From: Gibbula magus
Taxonomy: Eukaryota; Mollusca; Gastropoda; Trochida; Trochidae
Reading direction: 5' to 3'
DNA: 64,000 bases
Assembly: GCA_936450465.1 (NCBI GenBank)
Contig: OW388293.1
Coordinates: 28,029,860-28,093,859, forward strand
A program made the position numbers and the translations under genes. Of this stretch, positions 38,141-50,495 are shown piece after piece. Position 1 is the first letter of the stretch. Every line of letters starts with the position of its first letter. Below the pieces are notes generated by a model. That model had not been told where the DNA came from. It saw nothing but the letters and a program-made list of their open reading frames with translations, and did no database searches.

Positions 38141-38309
38141 GTGTGATTTTTTATATATGCAAGTAACAGTGATTTCGTTTTCCAAGTGTCAACTTTTGCC
38201 AAGGTTTTCAATATGGAAGTTTTTATACTGAAAATCATGCATAAAGATAAACCTTTCTTTGGTTTTCGTTTGTTTCTCTGAAAAACAAAAACACCCTCCA
38301 AAGGATATA

Positions 38310-38328
38310 TATAATAATAATAATAATG

Positions 38329-38372
<44 letters not shown>
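38310..38372. repeat. (AAT)n microsatellite
   Basis: About 20 AAT units with one GAT interruption; source of a poly-Ile ORF on the minus strand. Confidence 0.97.
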
Positions 38373-38373
<1 letters not shown>

Positions 38374-39340
38374 TACATTTTAACGCCTAACATCAAGTGC
38401 AAACACTGCTCAATGGCGGTACAATTATTACCCTGAAGGAGTTGTACTTTCGGTGCCACTACTGAGCGCTCCGCGCGACCATATAGGTCCGTACCTCCCG
38501 TGTTCAGGTACCCATTTAAACAGCTGGGTGGACTGAGTGCAATATATATATATATATATATTGTAACTGGTGACCAAACCCCTTCATTTACTATGTCCCC
38601 ATGTTAGTGTGGAATTTAATTTCAAATTGTTGTCATCTTGTATTACAGTATTATGTGTCACCATAAAGCGAAAAATCTACTTTTCTGTAACCTGAGACTA
38701 ATTATTTACATGAAAGAAATGACTTTGAAGGCGATGATAATTATTAATGATTATATAAAGAATGAAATGATGTTTACTTTGATATACTTCCGGCAATTAT
38801 TAAAGATTAAAACAGTCGGTTTGTATATCAGTTGGTACTTGATTTTTCAATATGAGATGTTCTGTAACAGAAATTCTTATGGACTGTCATTTTCTATCAT
38901 AGTCAAATTCGGGTATATTTTAGAAAGGCAGAGAAATGCAGTAAGGGGCATGTGTTAGTTCTTCGTCTGGTGCGTGTTTCATCTATATATATATTATTTT
39001 TTTGTCGTATCGTTAATTCTTTTTATATTATATTATATTATATTCACAGAAGAGGGACATCTTGTATGAAATAGAGAATCCAAATGGTCCGAAACGAAAG
39101 ACTGGGTTTCACGTTTACCGAATACAGGCACTATTTAGGTAGTTAATCACATGAAAATTATTACCAATACCGACATTATCAGTAAATTCATTTACCGAAT
39201 GTATTTAAGACTAAAACCGTATTAAGTAAACTTAATCAGTTACACTATGCTATCTTTCTTTATAATTAATAACCATTTTATTGAAGAAAACAGTATATTA
39301 TGTAATAAACTACTGTCTCCAACAATGGTATGAACCATCG
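38373..39340. other. no gene recognised
   Basis: AT-rich. The 106-codon open frame starting near 38,638 on the plus strand lacks an ATG at its start, is rich in Ile, Tyr and Lys as expected from base composition, and has no recognisable motif. Confidence 0.5.
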
Positions 39341-39351
39341 TAATCTTTTAA

Positions 39352-40445
39352 TTGTTCCAATGGCAACAAATGAAGTCACAGTTGAATAAAAACCATTGTG
39401 CTCGCGAAATAAATGACTATATTCTTGAAAACGATATTGACTTTTTCATCATAATTGAATCTTGGTTAAAACCAATTGATACTGTTGTGCCCAGGTACCC
39501 GAAGGATACTCTTACTCCCAATACACCGGAGATAACAGACAAGGTGCAGGTATGATTGTCTTGTTCAAACTGTCTATCAGTGTTTGCGCAATGGTTTCAT
39601 CCGGCAAAGAATATGAAAGTCTTGAATTCCTAAAGATCAAGATCAAGACAGCAACAGCACACATCAGACTGGTACCTGTGTATAGACCACCTGTTTCGAA
39701 TCGAAACAAACAGACCCTCCAAGATAATCTCAGATCTTGAAGACCTCGTAGAGAAAGTGGCTAGTCGAATCGTTGTCTTCTCTTAGTTGGGGATTTCAAC
39801 TTACATGTCAATGACAACCGTTGTCCTTTGGCTGGAAAGTTCCATGACATTCTTCATACAGTCAGACTCACTCAATATGTTACCACTCCAACGCACATAG
39901 GTGGACATACTAATCACTGAGGCGGATGATTCGTTAGTTTCATCAGTTGACGTCATGTCATCTCCAATCACTCCAACGTGATCTGCATTCTTAGTGTGAG
40001 AAAACCCGGGCCATGGTCAAGAGAGGTTTAAAAGTAATCGCTCATTGAGCGATTACTTTTAAACCTCTTTTGAACGCGATTGCTCAATGTTCAGGAGAGA
40101 ATGCGCTACATTGAGCGCTACATTGTGCGCTACTCTGAGCGATCAATGAGCGATTATAAGCGTTCACTGTTATGGAACGGAATCCAGGTCCCCTGCGACA
40201 ATCTTTCACTCGTGATATTGATGTAAACAAATTCCACAGTGATGTTCGAAGGAATCTGAAGAGTAAACCTATATTTTCTTTGTCATCCACATGTGAAAGC
40301 AGTCTTCACTCGAGAGCAACATCATACCACGCTCCTATAAGAGCAGCTAATATTGTTTTGCAACTGGATTAACAAGGAAATACTGAAGGCAAAGCATGAA
40401 CAACGAAGAGCTGAGAACATTTGGCGAAATATCAAACTTGTCGTT
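39352..40445 (+). pseudogene. LINE (CR1/L2-like) endonuclease and linker remnant
   Basis: Pieces in order on the plus strand: INDYILENDIDFFIIIESWL (N-terminal endonuclease, E-x-W), TATAHIRLVPVYRPPVSN, LVGDFNLHVND (the GDFN motif of APE-type nucleases), then, after an inserted foldback, TRDIDVNKFHSDVRRNLKS and INKEILKAKHEQRRAENIWR. Many stops and frame changes; no reverse transcriptase follows. APE-type endonuclease nicks target DNA for target-primed reverse transcription. Confidence 0.85.
40018..40172. mobile_element. short foldback MITE inside LINE remnant
   Basis: AGGTTTAAAAGTAATCGCTC followed by its exact complement forms a perfect palindrome at 40025-40072. TTGAACGCGATTGCTCAATG then marks the family seen at 20,626 and 63,815. 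The LINE reading resumes at 40,173, so this is a nested insertion. Confidence 0.8.
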
Positions 40446-42231
40446 TAAATCTTCCAACAGACTAGACAAACTTAGTATCAAAAAGTAAACGATTCAACCT
40501 TTGAAAAGCCTTAATGCTGAAAATGCATAATTTAAAAGTATTTATAAACAAAAATATTACTTGAGCGCATAATTTGATTCGGATATATTACAAATACACG
40601 CTAGATTTGGGTGTTCAGCTCACAATTTGATAATACAAAAGAAGCCTTATAACAACGGAAATGTAAATCTTTCTTTCTAGATTTATGATAAATGTTATTT
40701 AGATATGAATTTCACTTTCGTCTTGTGTGCCTTGTCAAGAACACCTTATACCACATTATTTTTGTCATTATCCATCAGAATTATCATGTGAAAATAGAGA
40801 AAGTTAAAATCGCTTGCATTAACTTGAAGAAAAATATATGTATTCATATTATGCTTCGCGCACTTGTTTTGATGTGTTAATCAACGTAAACTGTAACTCT
40901 CATGTAGAATTTATGTGTGCTTAACGTTGTACTTTGGGTCATGTGGCCTTCACTACAGTAATATATTCTCTAGACTGTAAAGGATCTTACTAAATAGCAG
41001 TGTAATTAGAATATGTCTGATAAAGACGATAAAATAAAATAGTTTCAGTTTATGTCTTGGATTTGGTCTTTTTCCTTTATCAGTATGTTTATTGTCAACT
41101 GTTTTCACAAATTCAATTCGATATCCCTCCAGCGTCACATATTAAGCGACAAAACAGTTATCCAACGTTTGTTTCTTAAAGACAGTATTATAACTTGTCA
41201 TTGGCAAATGGTGAGCTTTACAACGGCAAATGCAAACAATCGGGATTCTCTATTTCTAGGCAATAAAGTAGTCCAAATGCAACAGAGGTTACTCTGAAAG
41301 AAATCCACTTGGGTAACCCCTGTTGTGAAGAGAATGTCTCCTCCCTTGCAGTATAATTCCACCTTCCCACGGCAATGTGAAACGTATGGAGATAAACTCT
41401 ACCCGTTTTTGCGGAGCGAGTACTGTAGAGTTGTACATATGTTCGATGGCACTGTGACTTTATACAGACGGAGGTATTCAATACAGGATCTGCACCTGAG
41501 AAGGGTGCCAGTCAGCTTCGCTGTTAGGACCAATCGGACTCTTCAATTCATATAACACCTCTCCCCTCCGTGATATAATAACCACACTGAAAATATAGAC
41601 GTAATCAGCAATAAATATACTTTTCTAGTCATTGTCTCTGGGGATGTTACAGCTTGGGTCGACCAACAACGATGTTGCCAATGACTAGAAAAGTATATTT
41701 CATAAGTTTCACACTTAAACTTACTCAATAACAGTATTTTCATCGTTTAGGGGTTATGATGTAAAACATACAACCTTTTTGTCTAGTCACAAACGTAAAA
41801 GTTTACTTTCAACTACTTCTGGACATCTAAATCCCATTTATTGGTTACTACCAGCCTGGTCGAAAACCGGACAATTTTAAACTTCTTAAACAATCTGCAT
41901 TTTGCCACAATATCAATCCATCAGGATAAACGTGTTATTAGCATAAAGCTACGTTATTCAGCTTTCTTTTGAACCATTCATTTCTCAAATATCTTTGTTT
42001 CCTAAAAAAGTTATTAAAAAAAGAAGTGGGGTAAAGTTTCTTTTGGCGTTTAGTGTAGTTACAACAAGTCGTACGTTGAGAACGGGTCTCGAGATGTTGG
42101 ACACATCAATACTTCGATAATCATGATTTTTCAAAAAGTATATATAAACGACTTTAAAATCATATTACTGTGTATTTATTATGTTGTACCCTTTGAAACA
42201 AAAATAAACTTCAAATGATAAAGGCACTTAC
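40446..42231. other. no gene seen; dispersed repeats
   Basis: A CATTCTCTTCC-family fragment lies at about 41,050-41,345 (CTTTTTCCTTTATCAGTATG ... CCTGTTGTGAAGAGAATG). An 87-bp hairpin is at 41614-41700. The open frame at 41,325-41,555 has no recognisable motif. Confidence 0.5.
41614..41700. repeat. 87-bp hairpin
   Basis: AAATATACTTTTCTAGTCAT plus TG at the left is the perfect complement of the right end (CAATGACTAGAAAAGTATAT plus TT), 22-bp arms around a 43-bp loop. Probably a tiny MITE. Confidence 0.9.
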
Positions 42232-45200
42232 CGGGAAATAGTTCTATTTTCATCAACAATGGCCACGAAGCTTCTGAAGATGTCAATTTGTTTGGGTGAA
42301 GAAACACCAGAGAAAATCTTGACTTTCTTCTTCGTAGCAACATTGTACGAGTAAACTCCCGATACAGCCGTGTACAACAGCGCATTATCTGAAACAGTTT
42401 GATTTTCTCTCTATACTGTGGAATATGATTCATATAGCATCCTAAACGATTTCTTTGTGTAATATTTTCTTTTTTTTGAACAAAAGAGTTGGTTTGGTGG
42501 CAAAAGCGAAGTTTTTGCTAATATTTCACGACTTAATGCTTATTAGTTTAGTATTTTGCTTATTACTCGCTAGGATGAATTGAGATATCGTCATCAGTCC
42601 ATCGTAGGGTCCATCGCAGATACAGTACAAGGTTATCATAATCACCATATGTGAAGGTCACTTAGAAGTGAATTGCGTAAGAAAACATGACATTCTTCAA
42701 ACAATAACATTTTTATTGTAAAAATATTACGTTTCAACGTATATGGTTTGATTTAAACACATTTATTGAAACGGATGGATTGGGTGCAAGTTATACAACT
42801 TGGTGAAAGCCTCTCCTATTTACAATGCTGTCATATGATAATGAAACGTAATACACGTATGTACAAATATATATATATATATATATATACATAGAGAGAA
42901 ACATCCATTTACACAAGGAAGGACATAGACGTAAGCATGGAAAATGATAAGGAAAATAACTAGGAATAATACTGATATTATGATCGTTTATATGGTTATT
43001 ATCTGTCATTATGTGGAGTGACTAAAGATAAAACATCAAAGTAAATGCTACACAATTATGTTTATCATGTTTATACATGTTTTGTAGTATATATGAAACT
43101 GAAATTTACCTTGACGGTCAAAGACCATGTCCTTTACCTCTTCTGAAGACAGAGTAAAGTTTGTAGCTTCTGATCCATCATACCTCATGGATACGGTCCA
43201 GTAATCTTTCTTCTCGTATTTGTCTCGATACCCTGTTGCAAATACTATCCTTAAATACAGAAAACAAAACACCTGAACAAAGAAGATGATTACAAAACGT
43301 AATTAATAAATATAATTTAGAAATGCCATTTAGGTAGTGAATAATTATAACAATGTTATATTTTAGATAACACTTTATGCAATAGTAGACACGTTCTTTT
43401 ATTTTTATTGAATATGACTTTGGTCACTTCTAGAGTCACGATAGTGCTGGGATCAAGAAGTAAACAATACAACGTTACAATTTGGATTGCTGTAACGTGA
43501 TGGTATGCTTTAAAATCAACGCTAGGGAAAAGATACAGTGTGTTCCGGTACATCCCTTTTCCGACACAAGCAGGTATATACAGGCATTGGCTCCGTAGTT
43601 CAGTCTTTGCATGCATGTTTTTTTTTTATTAATTTAAACCCAAGGTCACCAAAATTGACCCTTGCTGGTGAGACAAACAGTCCTTGACAGGTACTACAAC
43701 AATCTTGTTAATTCATCGATATAACCAACTGTCAGAGAGGAGGATAACTCCAAGAAACTTTTAAAGGAAGACTCACACCTTGCAACTCACACATGTATAC
43801 CTTTTCTTTCAAAACTCTCACAAATAACACATCTGAAATGAACAAAACATCATTTTGTATCTCCTTAATGTCTTAACACCGATCCCGCATCTCTTGTCAA
43901 ATCTCCATAACCTACCCCTCCCTCCCCAAAAGTTTGGATAAGAAGTTTCCCTGTGGTGTCCAATATCCAATGACCAGGGTCACTGACTTCATTGCAATGT
44001 GAGGCAGTAGAATGCCTAACTATCGAGCTTCATTCATTGGGCCTACTTACTTCCTGTCTCGATCCAGTGTCAGCATTTCAACAAAGCGCACATTTGAACT
44101 GTGGATGATTTCACTCGAATTCGTCTCCCTGGGGTGCATCCTATGTAACTCATAAAAGTCCACGATTGTTGCGTAGAACCACCATTGACTCTGGAGGTCC
44201 ATCTCGATTGCGTTTATGTACTCAGCTGCATGGATGTAAAAATGATAAAACAAATATAACTAATTATAAGAGCTACACATGCGGGTTCATACCTTGCTTT
44301 CGTGTACTGATTTAGGATATACACCGCTAGTTTGTTACGACTGGCGGACTGTGACTGAAGTAAGTCTCCATGCACCAACTGTGGGTCATACCTTGCTATT
44401 CTCACGCTGTGTTCTTGAGTTATCTCAAAACAATTTGTAGCCCAGTAGTTAGTATGATAAAATGACGTTATCATGACATTTATCACAAAATTTGCTTATA
44501 ATCCTGGAATTTAAGACATATTGCCGACTTATGGAAACATAACTTCAAAGGTGAAATTATTATTCAAATTGATAAAATATAAATTAGTAAAAAAGTAAAA
44601 AAAAAAAAGTTTAGTTTGTATTCGTAGTGTTTTACAAGTAGCAAATTGTACAAAATGTGGCACGTGAAAAACGTTACTGAAGCCATATCAGCTGGAGTGA
44701 TCGTTTTTATTTTATTTTACGTAGGCTAAACGTATAACGATAATGATACAGTTAGTGTTTTCCTTAAACGTAACGTATACGCTACTCTGATTGGTCACAT
44801 GGTGCTGTTTTGAGGACTCATTTCATTATAGCTCTACACGTGAAGAATCTCACCCTAGTATCTACTGTATATAATACACTTTCATATGATGATAAGGTAA
44901 TTTTTTTATTTATTTATTAATTTCTAAACAAAGATCAAAATGAAATTTCAATTAGTCTTTCCTGTTCAAGTTCAGTAAGCATGTTCAGTTTAAGCAACCA
45001 TGTCGTAACATAAATGCATTAACGTTAAAAGGAACGCCAAAACGTTTTAAAATCTGTGCAACCACCGAAATATCGCCACATCGGGTTGTTTGTAATCGGT
45101 AGTAGAATTGACAACGCTGCGTGGTAATATCACAGCTCTGATTGTCTGAAATTATGCATGCGGAAGTTTTGAATTGGTCTATTAGATTATTGGTTGGTTT

Positions 45201-45768
45201 GTGCATAGTTTCGGTAAATTGAAGAATCTTAACAGCCAAAATTAATTTTATCCTCGCGACGCAAGCATATATAAATCGATAATATAAGCGGCTATTCAAA
45301 ACGCAAATTTACCACTCGGTTATCACCTTTTAAATGTCAGTAAAATGAGTAAGACTTATATATATATATATATATTGTACTCAATGTATTGATAATGTAT
45401 TCATCACAGTGAACCATGTACATGCCTTCCTTCCACATAAAGACTTTTCTTGTCAGAGATCCGGCGCTTATTAGAGATCCAACGCTTATTAGAGATCCGA
45501 TGCTTATTAGAGATCCGACGCTTATAGGAGGAAACACGGTACTCACTGTACGGCCAGTCTCCAATCATAGTCACTGTTCCTGTTTTCAGGGACACCAGGT
45601 ATATTTGTCTCCCCCAGCATAAAATGACGTCATCTCCACCATCGAAAGAAATGTCATGACTGTATTCTGGAAGTTTGCTATTGAAGGGAGACCACTCTTG
45701 TAGATTCAAATCATAGATGGCGCTCTCATTTCCTGTCACGAGTAACACTTTGAACTTTGAAGTGCCCT
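42232..45768 (-). CDS. YWTD (LDL-receptor-type) beta-propeller protein, four exons
   Basis: Exons 45768-45547, 44225-44051, 43249-43110 and 42388-42232 join in phases 1-1, 1-2, 2-1 and 1-2 with good borders (A|GTGAGT, GAA|GTAAGT, CAAG|GTAAAT, CG|GTAAGT). Motifs: KVLLVTGNESAIYDLNL (blade strand), INAIEMDLQSQWWFYA and KIVFATGYRDKYEKKDYW followed by RYDGSEATNF (YWTD/LDL-receptor class B style), then NALLYTAVSGVYSYNVATKK and VSSPKQIDIF. Such propellers occur in extracellular receptor parts. Neither end of the gene is found: upstream exon(s) must supply phase 1 and downstream exons phase 2. It may belong with the PAN exon at 54.2 kb, also on the minus strand. Confidence 0.82.
45456..45527. repeat. 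18-bp tandem repeat next to splice donor
   Basis: Four imperfect units of AGAGATCCGACGCTTATT, within 25 bp of the donor of exon 45547-45768 on its intron side. Confidence 0.9.
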
Positions 45769-46309
45769 CTGGAAAAGAACAGCGCTTGTTGTCATCATTG
45801 TCTATGCACATGTCACCATTATGTATACTTTGGCTTCTATATTTGTAAGACATTGATTTAACTGTGAACAATATTGTGAAACCAACCATCCACACGGAAA
45901 TGCTGTATATTGTGACCTTTGATGTTGTTTTTTGGTCTTTTGCCTATGATTAAAGAACTTGAACTTGATCTATTAAATCTGATGAACTCGGAGAGATAAC
46001 AGCACGGGATGTGATCTGAGTTATTTTAACCTTTATTGGCATTATATTAAATAAGATTGAGATTTATGTTAGCCCTATTTCATTGAAATTTTTTAACTTT
46101 TGGAAGGTCCTCTGAGATTGTAGACTGAATGGTCGTAGACCTACCTATCGGCGACGCAGATTCCAGTTGTATAAATATACAGTCTGTTCTAATTATAGAA
46201 ATACTGGGAAAAAACTAAGATTATGATGTTTTAAAACTGACCATAAATCGCTCAAGCGACTATATATTTATTTGTATTCTATTGCATCAACCCATCTCAC
46301 AGGGGGTAA

Positions 46310-46457
46310 GCCGTGTCCATGCTAAACCGGAAGATGGCAGTCGTCAACAACCATTTTCTCGACAGACAGTAGTTTTTCAACTCTGGTGGGTCCCGAAATT
46401 GGTTAGTTTTGAACATTTTTAATTGAATGATGTTAACGATATCAACTTGTTTCAACT
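46310..46457. repeat. dispersed repeat, part 1 (inverse of 53.7-53.9 kb)
   Basis: The complement of this segment matches 53,770-53,925 (TTCAACTCTGG, AACTAACCAATTTCGGGACC, ACTGCCAACTTCCGGTTTAG). Part 2 is at 49,449-49,760 beyond the LINE. Confidence 0.8.
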
Positions 46458-46519
46458 ATATAGTTTGATTGTTTATTTTCCATAGGGTACATGTAGGCCA
46501 TCGGCCCATGGTATACATT

Positions 46520-49135
46520 TCAATGGTCCACAGACTTAATACGATATTGGGTAGCGTAGAAAATATACATTGCAACACGCTTCATTAATTCGACATTCGT
46601 ATTGGATAACAGCAAATTGAATTTGTGGATAGAAGGATTGACAAGGTACTTCGGCGGTATAAATTGTTTCCTAATATTACAGTAGGCAGTACATACAAGC
46701 ATGAAGTGGTATTCACTTTCAATATTACCATTGTTGCAAACATTACAGACTCTTAGGTTTCTAGGAATATTATAGTACCTTCCCGTTTTGATGTTTAAAC
46801 TGTGGGAACTACATCGAAAACGAGCCAAAGCTTTTCTAAACTTATCAAAATCTAACGATAGGAGATATGGTTCAATGGTGAACACAGTTTTAAACTGAGA
46901 GTACGAAAACATATTTTAGAACTATTCCTCAAGGCGGAGTGCCAATTCTGTTCATAAGTGGCCTTCAACCTAAATTCAAATTCTGCCAGAAAGTATGTTG
47001 GGAAATCGACATTTTGGGCTTCCCAGATATAGCCAAAACCATAGGAATACAATAAAGATTTAATTTTAAATGCCCAGTTATTCTTCCCACGTGAGGCTTC
47101 CAAATACAGCATATTATAACCTTTCCTCGGGAACCTGGAGTTTGGCATATTCAGCAATTTGCACCAATACTGTAAGCAACGTTTGAACACTGAAATATAG
47201 AGAGGATATCTGCCACACTCACCGCGAACGCAGTGATCGGCGGTGGAAGATTTAACACCCAAAAATAGCTTACATGCCAATAAATGAACTGACTCTATTT
47301 CGTTAATATTATCAAGTCCCCATATTTCAGATCCATATAACAGAATAGGAAGAACTTTAGAATCAAATATCTTAAAAAACACCTTATAATCTATTGGTTT
47401 AACATTATTGAGAGACCTTAAAACACAAAATAAAACCTTCTTAGCCTGCAGAGAAATATTAGCAAGATGTTTACTCCAACTTAAACTCCTTGAAAAGGTA
47501 ACCCCTAGATACTTATAAGATGGAACACATTCAATAATCTTATTACCATAATACCATTTTTCAAAACTTGATAGAATTCCACCATTTTTGAAAACAACCA
47601 CTTTAGTTTTCTCTAGATTTACAGATAAAGAGTATTTTTGACAAAAATCATATAAAAAATTAATCCTCTTCTGAAGGCCAAAAACCGTATCTGCAACAAG
47701 AGTAACATCATCCGCAAAAAGCAAGAGGAACAACTGAACCAATTCTGGATGGAACTGAACACCTGGATAACATCCTGCTTCTATTTCTTTAGCCAACTCA
47801 TTAATGAATAAATTAAACAAAAGTGGACTTAATATGCAACCTTGACGGACCCCAATTTTACACTCGAAGCTATCGGAAAATTTCTCATCAAATTTCACAC
47901 AAGAGGAGACACGATTATAGATAGAACGAATGCAATTGAACATTTTGGGCGAAATCCCATTTTCCTTCAAAATCATCCAGAGACGAGATCTATCAATACT
48001 ATCAAACGCTTTGGCAAAATCTACATATAAAATATAGATCTTACCTCTCTTCCTACCCAAGTACCTCTGGATGAATGCGTGTAGAGTAAACATATTGTCT
48101 GTAGTAGAGTATCCTGAACGAAACCCTGCCTGAGATTCCAATATCTTATTAAAAGCTTCAGACCAAAATCGCAATCTAGTATTAATGATAGATATATAAA
48201 CCTTACTAAAAATGCTAAGAACAGTTACACCTCGATAATTGGATGGAGAGTTTATGTCACCCTTTTTGTGTATTGGAACAATAACGCCTTGAGACCACTG
48301 AGGGGGGAAATATGCCGAGTCAAACAAACAGTAGCGTCATAATTGGTGCTAAAAAATCCTGCCCACTTTTAAACATCTCGGACAGTAGGCCATCGTTCCC
48401 TGCTGCCTTCCCAATCTTAAGCCCATGTATAGCATCTATCACCTCATCCTGTTGAATCGGAGAATCAAGTACAGACCTGCATATTGGATCACAACTATCT
48501 GTAGGGACAAGAACAGCGCCAGAATCGCCACACGAGCTAAGCATTTCCATAAAGTAACTATACCACTGCTGAATACTAATGTTAGGCTTTAACACAGAAC
48601 CCTTGTTCGATAGACGTTTCAAAGAATTCCAAAATAATTTACTATTATCAATTCTGTCAATAATAGCCCTGCGTAATTCCTGTTGAAAGAGAAGTTTTTT
48701 TCTCTAATTATAGATTTATAAACATTCCTTGCCTTTAAATACATGTTTAGGTAAACAGAATTTTTACAATGTCTGAAAACTTTCAATAAACGTAATCTTT
48801 CACTTTTATAATATCTACATGTTCTATCAAACCATGGTTGCCTGCAAACATTCAAGGAATGAGATTTCTTCCTCATACACTCGGCAGCATTACATAGCAA
48901 AGCTGTTATCATTTCCACGGCAGAATCAATAGAACCTGCGTGAATAAATTCAATTCATTTTTCAAGCACAGATGTAGAGTCAAATGATAACAACAAGTCT
49001 CTGAAAATAGTCTCTTTGTTTACATTCCACACGAAGCATGGACTGCTACTGTGTGCACGGAAATCACGCTCGTCCTGACCGTGATCGAAGGAGTCACGTG
49101 ACTGTAATCGACAAGTGATTGGCAGGTGCTCAGAT
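46520..49135 (-). pseudogene. LINE reverse transcriptase polyprotein, frameshifted
   Basis: Order: end of the APE endonuclease (SEHLPIT), linker (CRQPWFDRTCRYYKSERLRL), RT thumb/fingers (AAGNDGLLSEMFKSG; QGVIVPIHKKGDINSPSNYR), LYVDFAKAFDSIDRSRLW, RQGCILSPLLFNLFINELA, the catalytic LLLFADDVTLVAD, and a C-terminal zinc knuckle CNVCNNGNIESEYHFMLVC. The longest open piece is 491 codons (48327-46852). Shifts occur at about 48,700, 48,325 and 46,880. Non-LTR retrotransposon; clade not assigned. Confidence 0.93.
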
Positions 49136-49151
49136 ACAGTATATGTATAGG

Positions 49152-49249
49152 TTAATCACCCAAACAAGGTAGTTATTTAGATTAACTATGCGAGGGCGTT
49201 AGCCCGAGCAGAGTTAATCTAAATAACTATCGCAGTTTTGGGTGATTAA
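49152..49249. mobile_element. 98-bp hairpin MITE
   Basis: Ends TTAATCACCCAAA/TTTTGGGTGATTAA, inner arms GTTATTTAGATTAACT and AGTTAATCTAAATAACT, centre GGGCGTTAGCCC. Nearly the whole element can fold on itself. Confidence 0.85.
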
Positions 49250-49448
49250 ACGGCTTATACCACGTGGGAATATTGTTTTTACGTACGTTTAATGAATGAG
49301 ATGTAAAGAAAATGATCATTACAAGTGAAAAAAATTTTTTTTTTAATTCAAATAATTGCCCTAGGGCGGTTATCAAGGTTATGTGAAATAACCCCTCTGA
49401 GAACAATAGACATAACGGACCCTAGTTGTATAAGAATAGTATATAGTT

Positions 49449-49760
49449 ATGAATAGTTATAGTTCACAATTGCTATATCTGAGGAACATGACATTATATA
49501 TATAGTTTAGTATTTTAACATTTTGGAGCCAGTCAATTGTCGTCAGGGAGAAAATCCGCGAAAAGGCGACTTTCTACATGATTCATGAATACAGCAAATA
49601 TACATGGATCAAGCCCATGTTTTGTGTAATTTTATGTCGAATGTGATAATTTAGGACTTGCATCAAAGTTACAGCTTTCACATATTGATCGAAACCGAGA
49701 TATTAGCAAAATTAAAAACTGTACACATTAATGGTAGTTGCTCCATCACTGTCCAGGTTG
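49449..49760. repeat. dispersed repeat, part 2 (inverse of 53.5-53.75 kb)
   Basis: The complement matches 53,500-53,760, for example GTCGCCTTTTCGCGGATTTT, CTAATATCTCGGCTTCGGTT and ACATGTCATGTTC. Confidence 0.85.
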
Positions 49761-49808
49761 TTGAAAAATTCAAAAACTAACTGTCCATGGAAGTTGCTAT
49801 GCAGGAAA

Positions 49809-49824
49809 CCCCCCCCCCCCCCCC
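49809..49824. repeat. poly-C tract
   Basis: Sixteen consecutive C in otherwise AT-rich sequence. Confidence 0.95.
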
Positions 49825-50370
49825 TTTTTTACATCGAAGGGGTTAATAGTACATGTAAAGATGCAACTTGAATTGATTTTAGTTTCTGCTGTTCATACAA
49901 TTTATTTACAGTTCAATTGGTAAACTAATGTACACACTAATACTAAAATGTGCGTAACTGTCGAAACAACGAAAAACGAATACAAGTTTAAAATAAACAT
50001 CCATCGACTATATGTTTTAATTACAACTTTTTTTTAATAACAGTGTCATTTGAGTCATTCTTACACCTTGAAAAATAATGTAATAGTAATTTATTACTAT
50101 CTCAATCAAGGATTTATCCAAACCACGATTTAATGGATGTCATCTTCAACTACAGTCTGGTCATCTATTAATCTAGGAATCACACCCCCTTTCACTGCTA
50201 TCAGCAATATAAGACATTGTTATAGTACTAACATTGAAAAATGAATCTGTCGACAGTTATTTCCAAAATTTTAATTATCGGGCCAAAATATGTTTTGGAT
50301 ATATTGAACCTGTTGTTTTCACCATTTATGTTTCTGCATTATATAATTTTTAATTTCACCTTTTTAACTC

Positions 50371-50464
50371 ATATGGCCTGAAAGGCCCGATGGGCTTATG
50401 GCATGGTGTCCGGTGTCCGGCGTCCGGCGTCCGTCTGTTCGTCCGTCCGTCTGTAAACTTTTCG

Positions 50465-50495
<31 letters not shown>

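Larger units (their letters stand above)
46466..49440 (-). mobile_element. 5'-truncated LINE with 8-bp target duplication
   Basis: ATATAGTT occurs at 46458-46465 and 49441-49448, and the flanks together match the repeat at 53.5-53.9 kb, so the interval is a single insertion into that repeat. The 3' end (minus) is ...CCATGGGCCGATGGCCTACA...AATAAACAATCAAA without a long poly-A. The endonuclease survives only from TVSEHLPITCRL (about 49,135). A 98-bp hairpin (49152-49249) lies in the 5' part. Confidence 0.8.

Noticed and set aside
45404..45895. 163-codon ORF starting MWMVGFTILFTV as a signal-peptide start of the propeller gene
   Set aside because: A strong acceptor (GTTCTTTTCCAG) at 45,769 and the end of blade similarity there indicate the upstream part is intron; the hydrophobic start is probably chance.
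47842..48030. Plus-strand ORF over the LINE
   Set aside because: Antisense of the reverse transcriptase.
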